A stretch of 64,000 nt of DNA from positions 1 to 64,000 of the forward strand of contig URBZ01000002.1 in the NCBI GenBank assembly GCA_900546225.1, read 5' to 3'. Each line of letters starts with the position of its first letter. Position 1 is the first letter of the stretch. This stretch comes from an uncultured Rickettsiales bacterium. GTDB lineage: Bacteria > Pseudomonadota > Alphaproteobacteria > Rs-D84. The notes beneath the pieces are model-generated. The model worked only from the letters and a program-made list of their open reading frames with translations, had not been told where the DNA came from and ran no database searches. The translations under genes and the position numbers were made by a program. Positions 61,441 through 64,000 of the stretch are shown here, one piece after another.

Positions 61441-61559
61441 AAAAAAGACCGCGATGGAAAAATCGCGGTCAAAAATTGCAATAAAAAAATCCGCCTGATG
61501 CGGACATAATCTTGCTGATTGATGTTTTGTATAATATCACAAATCGCGTAAAAAGTCAA
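61441..61559 (-). promoter_or_regulatory. Promoter of the phage-like cluster with two leader terminators
   Basis: Minus strand TTGACT (61554-61559), exact 17-bp spacer, TATTAT (61531-61536). Within 50 bases follow CCGCATCAGGCGG plus TTTTTTTATTGCAA (61480-61503) and then GACCGCGA-TTTTTCCA-TCGCGGTC plus seven T (61441-61471). Both are intrinsic terminators, upstream of the first gene (ATG at 61416). Basal transcription should stop here unless an antiterminator acts. Confidence 0.7.
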
Positions 61560-61603
61560 GTGTGTATTTTTATCACACACGCAATCGTGCGGAAATCCGG
61601 CAT

Positions 61604-62287
61604 TTATTTCATACTGATTTCATCGCCATATGCCAACAAGTATTCCGAACCACGACGCAAAACCAGCGCACCGTTTTCGTTGATTTCAATCAGTTCGACG
61701 TCTTGGTCGCGATACTTTACAGTTTTGCGCAACGCGATTGCCAATTCCATCCAGCGCGCGCGCACGGTTGCAAAATCTGTTTTCATCCATTTGTCCAGAT
61801 TACGCATCAGGCGATTTAATAATTCCCCCTTTTGCACATCGGCATAGTTTTCCAATTTTGTTGTCACATTTTCGGCAACCGTTGGGTTGGATTTTATATT
61901 GATGCCAATGCCAACAATTACAAACGCACCCGCGTATTCAATCAATACACCACAAACCTTTTTCCCATCAATCAAGATATCATTAGGCCACTTTATCGCA
62001 GGTGTAATACCAAACGACAGAATCGTTTCTGCGATGGCAACCGCAACCATATATGACAGGCGCGGATCGCGTTCGGGCGCACTGAAAATAAAACTGGCGT
62101 ACAAATTACCATGGTGCGACACCCACGTACGACGATAGCGGCCACGACCGGCGGATTGGGCCTCGGCCATGACAATGGTGTGATCGCGCGCCGTACCGGA
62201 CGCCACCATGTCCAACGCGTATGTTTGGGTACTGGGTATTTTATCAAAAGAAATCAATTTATATCCGGCCAATTTTATACACCCCAT
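61604..62287 (-). CDS. birA: Biotin-[acetyl-CoA-carboxylase] ligase
   Basis: 227 residues, catalytic domain only, without the DNA-binding domain of E. coli BirA. Motifs: STQTYALDM, the biotinyl-AMP loop AGRGRYRRTW, KWPNDILIDGKKVCGVLIEY and IVGIGINI. It attaches biotin to the carboxyl carrier protein. It overlaps the upstream wHTH gene by 29 bases. Confidence 0.95.
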   Translation of the reverse strand: MGCIKLAGYKLISFDKIPSTQTYALDMVASGTARDHTIVMAEAQSAGRGRYRRTWVSHHGNLYASFIFSAPERDPRLSYMVAVAIAETILSFGITPAIKWPNDILIDGKKVCGVLIEYAGAFVIVGIGINIKSNPTVAENVTTKLENYADVQKGELLNRLMRNLDKWMKTDFATVRARWMELAIALRKTVKYRDQDVELIEINENGALVLRRGSEYLLAYGDEISMK

Positions 62288-62750
62288 TGTTATTTTGAAT
62301 CAGTTCCCGTCCAAATGTCCGGCGCAGTTGATATATTGCCGTGTCAACCGTATGCGTGGCGGCATTTGGGGAATAGCCCAGTGCAACCTTTAACTGGGCC
62401 GCGGTCATACCGCCCGTCTGGGTCAACAGAACGACAATCTGGCGTTGCAGGCGTGGTAACGCCACATCGCGTCCAAACACATTGCGAATAATATTTGAAT
62501 TGTCCATTGCCGCCAATATTGCCGCCTTTAATTCCATGGCGGTGGCACGTGGCGGAATATTCAGCGCATCGAAATCCACCGCGGTCACATCGGGCGAATC
62601 CAGCACCGTCGCATTCAAATCAGACAATATGCGACGCCACACGGTATCTGCGGAATAGATTCTGATGCCATTTAACATATGTTCAGCATAAACGAACCAT
62701 GCGCGATTGTCCATAAAAAATACCGCGCACCACCCCATGCGCGGCATCAT
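62259..62750 (-). CDS. Winged-HTH regulator resembling a response-regulator output domain
   Basis: About 163 residues; start uncertain (ATGATG at 62750 or inner Met codons at 62714 and 62678). The C-terminal 75 residues (GRDVALPRLQRQIVVLLTQTGGMTAAQLKVALGYSPNAATHTVDTAIYQLRRTFG...NNGVYKIG) form an OmpR/PhoB-type wHTH. The N-terminal part (IRIYSADTVWRRILSDLNATV, VDFDALNIP) is like a shrunken receiver without the phosphoacceptor Asp set. It overlaps birA and follows the small HTH gene by 13 bases, forming a three-gene operon. Confidence 0.7.
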   Translation of the reverse strand: MMPRMGWCAVFFMDNRAWFVYAEHMLNGIRIYSADTVWRRILSDLNATVLDSPDVTAVDFDALNIPPRATAMELKAAILAAMDNSNIIRNVFGRDVALPRLQRQIVVLLTQTGGMTAAQLKVALGYSPNAATHTVDTAIYQLRRTFGRELIQNNNGVYKIGRI

Positions 62751-62763
62751 CAGATTTGTGCGA

Positions 62764-63009
62764 TTATTCGCGCGAACGTGCGGGCGGGTCAATAAACTTG
62801 GTAAAATCGGCGATATTTGCACCCGTTGACGACAGTATCTTGGAAATACTGTTGGTTGATGGCCAGCGTGGCTGCCCTTCGCGCGACCAGCGTTTGCTGC
62901 GGTTAAATGTGGTTGGATCAAGGCCGCTGCATCGGGCCAATCCGGAACAAGACATGCCGTGTTCATCGGCGAAACGTTCTATTGCGCGCCATACATCTTC
63001 GTGTGTCAT
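62764..63009 (-). CDS. Small XRE-like HTH protein (paralogue of the 8.1-kb one)
   Basis: 81 residues from ATG at 63009 with AGGAGAATG just upstream. HTH with SCSGLARCSGLDPTTFNRSKR, then RWPSTNSISKILSSTGANIADFTKFID. The match with the protein at 8094-8333 extends along the whole chain (same length, same Trp/Ser turn, same helix). Probably a repressor of a narrow target; first gene of the operon with the wHTH regulator and birA. Confidence 0.82.
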   Translation of the reverse strand: MTHEDVWRAIERFADEHGMSCSGLARCSGLDPTTFNRSKRWSREGQPRWPSTNSISKILSSTGANIADFTKFIDPPARSRE

Positions 63010-63171
63010 ATCATTCTCCTGTGGTTTTGTGCCAGTTATTGTGAACCTGTACAGTGATTTTATGCCCAGCACCCCGCGGTCGCAACAAGTGCCATTTCCT
63101 AGGAATATCAACAAGTTAGGCAATAAATCCCACCATGAAAAAACACCTATAAAAATTGTCTAAAAATTTTT

Positions 63172-63213
63172 TTGACAAATATTCTTGACAAATAACAAAA
63201 ATTGTATTACATT
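63172..63213 (+). promoter_or_regulatory. Promoter of the CU-rich small RNA with duplicated TTGACAAATA
   Basis: TTGACA (63185-63190), 17-bp spacer, TACATT (63208-63213). TTGACAAATA occurs twice, 13 bp apart (63172 and 63185), followed by ACAAAAATTGT (63197-63206 region), which could be operator sites. Confidence 0.5.
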
Positions 63214-63215
63214 TC

Positions 63216-63402
63216 GATTCGTCAAAGGGGGCAACCCCAGCGACGCGGGGTTCAGGGATTCAGACTCCCTCCTACATTCTCTCTCCTCTGGACTCTGGGC
63301 CCCAACCCTTTTATCAGTTTAGAATGCCCATTTCTTTTTCTCCTTTCCTTCCTTTCAGGGCATTCGGAAACACCGCTGGGCAACACCGGCGGCGTTTTTT
63401 TA
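63216..63402 (+). ncRNA. Candidate small RNA with CU-rich anti-Shine-Dalgarno loops
   Basis: No open frame with coding character. Stem-loops: GGGG-CAA-CCCC (63227-63238); CAGACTCC/GGACTCTG with one mismatch (63261-63297) and a loop containing CTCCTACATTCTCTCTCCTC; GAATGCCC/GGGCATTC (63322-63365) with a 28-base pyrimidine loop (TCTCCTTTCCTTCC); terminator ACACCGCTGG/CCGGCGGCGT with seven T (63369-63401). Exposed CUCCU stretches are complementary to the AAGGAG/GGAAAGG SD sites used in this genome. The plan recalls alphaproteobacterial sRNAs with CCUCC loops; relationship not proven. Confidence 0.65.
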
Positions 63403-63431
63403 TTGTATTTGCGGCGTAAAACCCATATAAT
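63403..63431 (+). promoter_or_regulatory. Promoter of leader RNA copy 3
   Basis: TTGTAT (63403-63408), 17-bp spacer, TATAAT (63426-63431), directly after the terminator of the small RNA. Confidence 0.75.
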
Positions 63432-63436
63432 GTTTG

Positions 63437-63612
63437 TGCAATGGCGTGTTGCCGTTGTGGGGAATAGAAACCCCTTCAAACGCGTTTTGGCAACGCCAAA
63501 ATGAAAAGTACTCCAACCCGCTGGTTGGAGGTGTGTGAATATATTGAATAAACACACTATTTCGTTTGAGTAGTTTCTAACCTCCAACCACCTGAATTTT
63601 CTGGTGGTTTTT
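63437..63612 (+). ncRNA. Structured attenuator-like leader RNA, copy 3
   Basis: Hairpin 1 CAATGGC-GTGTT-GCCGTTG (63439-63457). Hairpin 2 GGGG-AATAGAAA-CCCC (63459-63474). Segment A CTCCAACC (63511-63518), B GGTTGGAGG (63523-63531), C CCTCCAACC (63581-63589). GTGTG/CACAC hairpin with an AATA...GAATAAA loop between B and C, then AGTTTCTAA as in copy 2. Terminator AACCACC...GGTGGTT with seven T (63586-63612) shares AACC with segment C. An extra GGCGTT-like hairpin (CGTTTTGGCAACG region) lies between hairpin 2 and A. The XRE gene follows 30 bases later. Confidence 0.75.
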
Positions 63613-63641
63613 TGTTGTACAAACGCACAAAAGGAATACCG

Positions 63642-63989
63642 ATGGTTGGAATTGCAAAGACGTTCGCCGAACAAGAATTTAACCGCTGTGCGGGCGAATT
63701 TCTGCGACGCGCACGCGAATTTATGGGCGTATCACAACAAGAACTGGGCCGACGCACCGGTATCACGCCACAACAAATTCAAAAGTACGAATCTGGGACA
63801 AATCGCGTGTCTGTGTGGCGCATGTGTCAAATTGCAAACGCGCTGGGGGTATCGGTTGTTCCATTCTTTGAAAACGATTTTCCAAATGCGCCATGCCGCG
63901 TGTTGGACTATAACCGCGTGCAACGCCTGATTGACGATATGGCGCAAAATGTCCGCATGTTAAAGCGCGAACTGATGAATAATAACTGA
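63642..63989 (+). CDS. XRE-family transcriptional regulator
   Basis: 115 residues. HTH_3 domain (about 20-75): FLRRAREFMGVSQQELGRRTGITPQQIQKYESGTNRVSVWRMCQIANALGV, then a C-terminal helix (DDMAQNVRMLKRELMNNN) probably for dimerisation. The ITPQQIQKYESG...R string is typical of alphaproteobacterial XRE regulators, including some phage-element activators. ATG at 63642 behind AAAAGGAA. Expression is expected to depend on read-through of leader RNA copy 3. The window ends 11 bases after its stop. Confidence 0.92.
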   Translation: MVGIAKTFAEQEFNRCAGEFLRRAREFMGVSQQELGRRTGITPQQIQKYESGTNRVSVWRMCQIANALGVSVVPFFENDFPNAPCRVLDYNRVQRLIDDMAQNVRMLKRELMNNN

Positions 63990-64000
63990 TTTATTTTTCA

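Larger units (their letters stand above)
47548..61559 (-). mobile_element. Podovirus-like morphogenesis cluster (remnant prophage or GTA-like element), interrupted by host-type genes
   Basis: From the promoter at 61559 leftwards: endolysin, holin-like, scaffold, Lys/Ala-rich protein, capsid, small capsid-associated protein, two tail-tube proteins, internal-protein-like gene, tail-fibre base, large terminase, portal and two small proteins. Apart from the barrel gene at 49314 and the 3.4-kb dnaB cassette inside the terminase, all genes are on one strand and intact. No integrase, lysogeny module of phage type, replication genes, attachment-site repeats or small terminase were seen. Base composition matches the host. 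The gene lengths are at the short end for T7-like phages. Confidence 0.75.

Noticed and set aside
47548..61559. Complete active prophage with attachment sites
   Set aside because: No integrase, no replication or lysogeny module of phage type on the cluster strand, and no direct repeat was seen at the cluster ends.

Overview
The window looks like a chromosome segment of a host-associated alphaproteobacterium with a compact genome (inference). The frr-uppS-cdsA-rseP-bamA order, a short RNase E, the two-gene TatD/TcdA pair and many single-purpose beta-barrel proteins fit that group. Genes are tightly packed, mostly start at ATG, and TGA is used as stop. No rRNA, CRISPR array, transposase or integrase was seen.

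Layout. 0-11.6 kb: comM (cut by the window edge), an intergenic palindromic repeat, a leader RNA, small Cys-rich secreted proteins, two beta-barrel proteins, a class A PBP, ligA, fabI, an ABC-F protein with an attenuator-like leader, a Nudix hydrolase and tRNA-Asn. 11.7-18.6 kb: a defence-type island with two OLD-like ATPase/TOPRIM proteins, a double D12 adenine methyltransferase translationally linked to an HNH nuclease, and a small HNH protein; its first part is clearly AT-richer than its neighbours. 18.7-26.3 kb: housekeeping and transport genes, tRNA-Lys and a decayed gene. 26.4-29.5 kb: an orphan 794-residue protein and an isolated phage tail-fibre-like gene. 29.5-47.5 kb: ackA, an M48 protease, recG, rph, rne, tRNA-His and tRNA-Ala, the envelope operon frr-uppS-cdsA-rseP-bamA, a 260-bp MITE-like element, and a small operon with VirB7-like and VirB8-like proteins.

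47.5-61.6 kb: a compact podovirus-like morphogenesis cluster on the minus strand: endolysin, holin-like, scaffold, a Lys/Ala-rich histone-like protein, capsid, tail tube proteins, tail-fibre base, large terminase, portal. It has no integrase, replication genes or recognisable small terminase. Its terminase gene is cut into two full halves by a 3.4-kb cassette on the other strand (dnaB, a double-HTH regulator and an unknown gene). Joining the halves restores one uninterrupted frame of about 463 codons. The cluster could be a domesticated prophage or a gene-transfer-agent-like element (inference).

61.6-64 kb: birA, two small regulators, a CU-rich small RNA with anti-Shine-Dalgarno loops, and an XRE regulator behind a leader RNA.

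The most striking signal is a structured leader RNA present three times (about 1.56, 50.3 and 63.4 kb). Each copy has its own promoter, a 5' hairpin with a GUGUU loop, a second hairpin with a purine-rich loop, mutually exclusive A:B and B:C stems, and an intrinsic terminator sharing bases with segment C. The stems differ in sequence but keep their pairing. I do not recognise the family.
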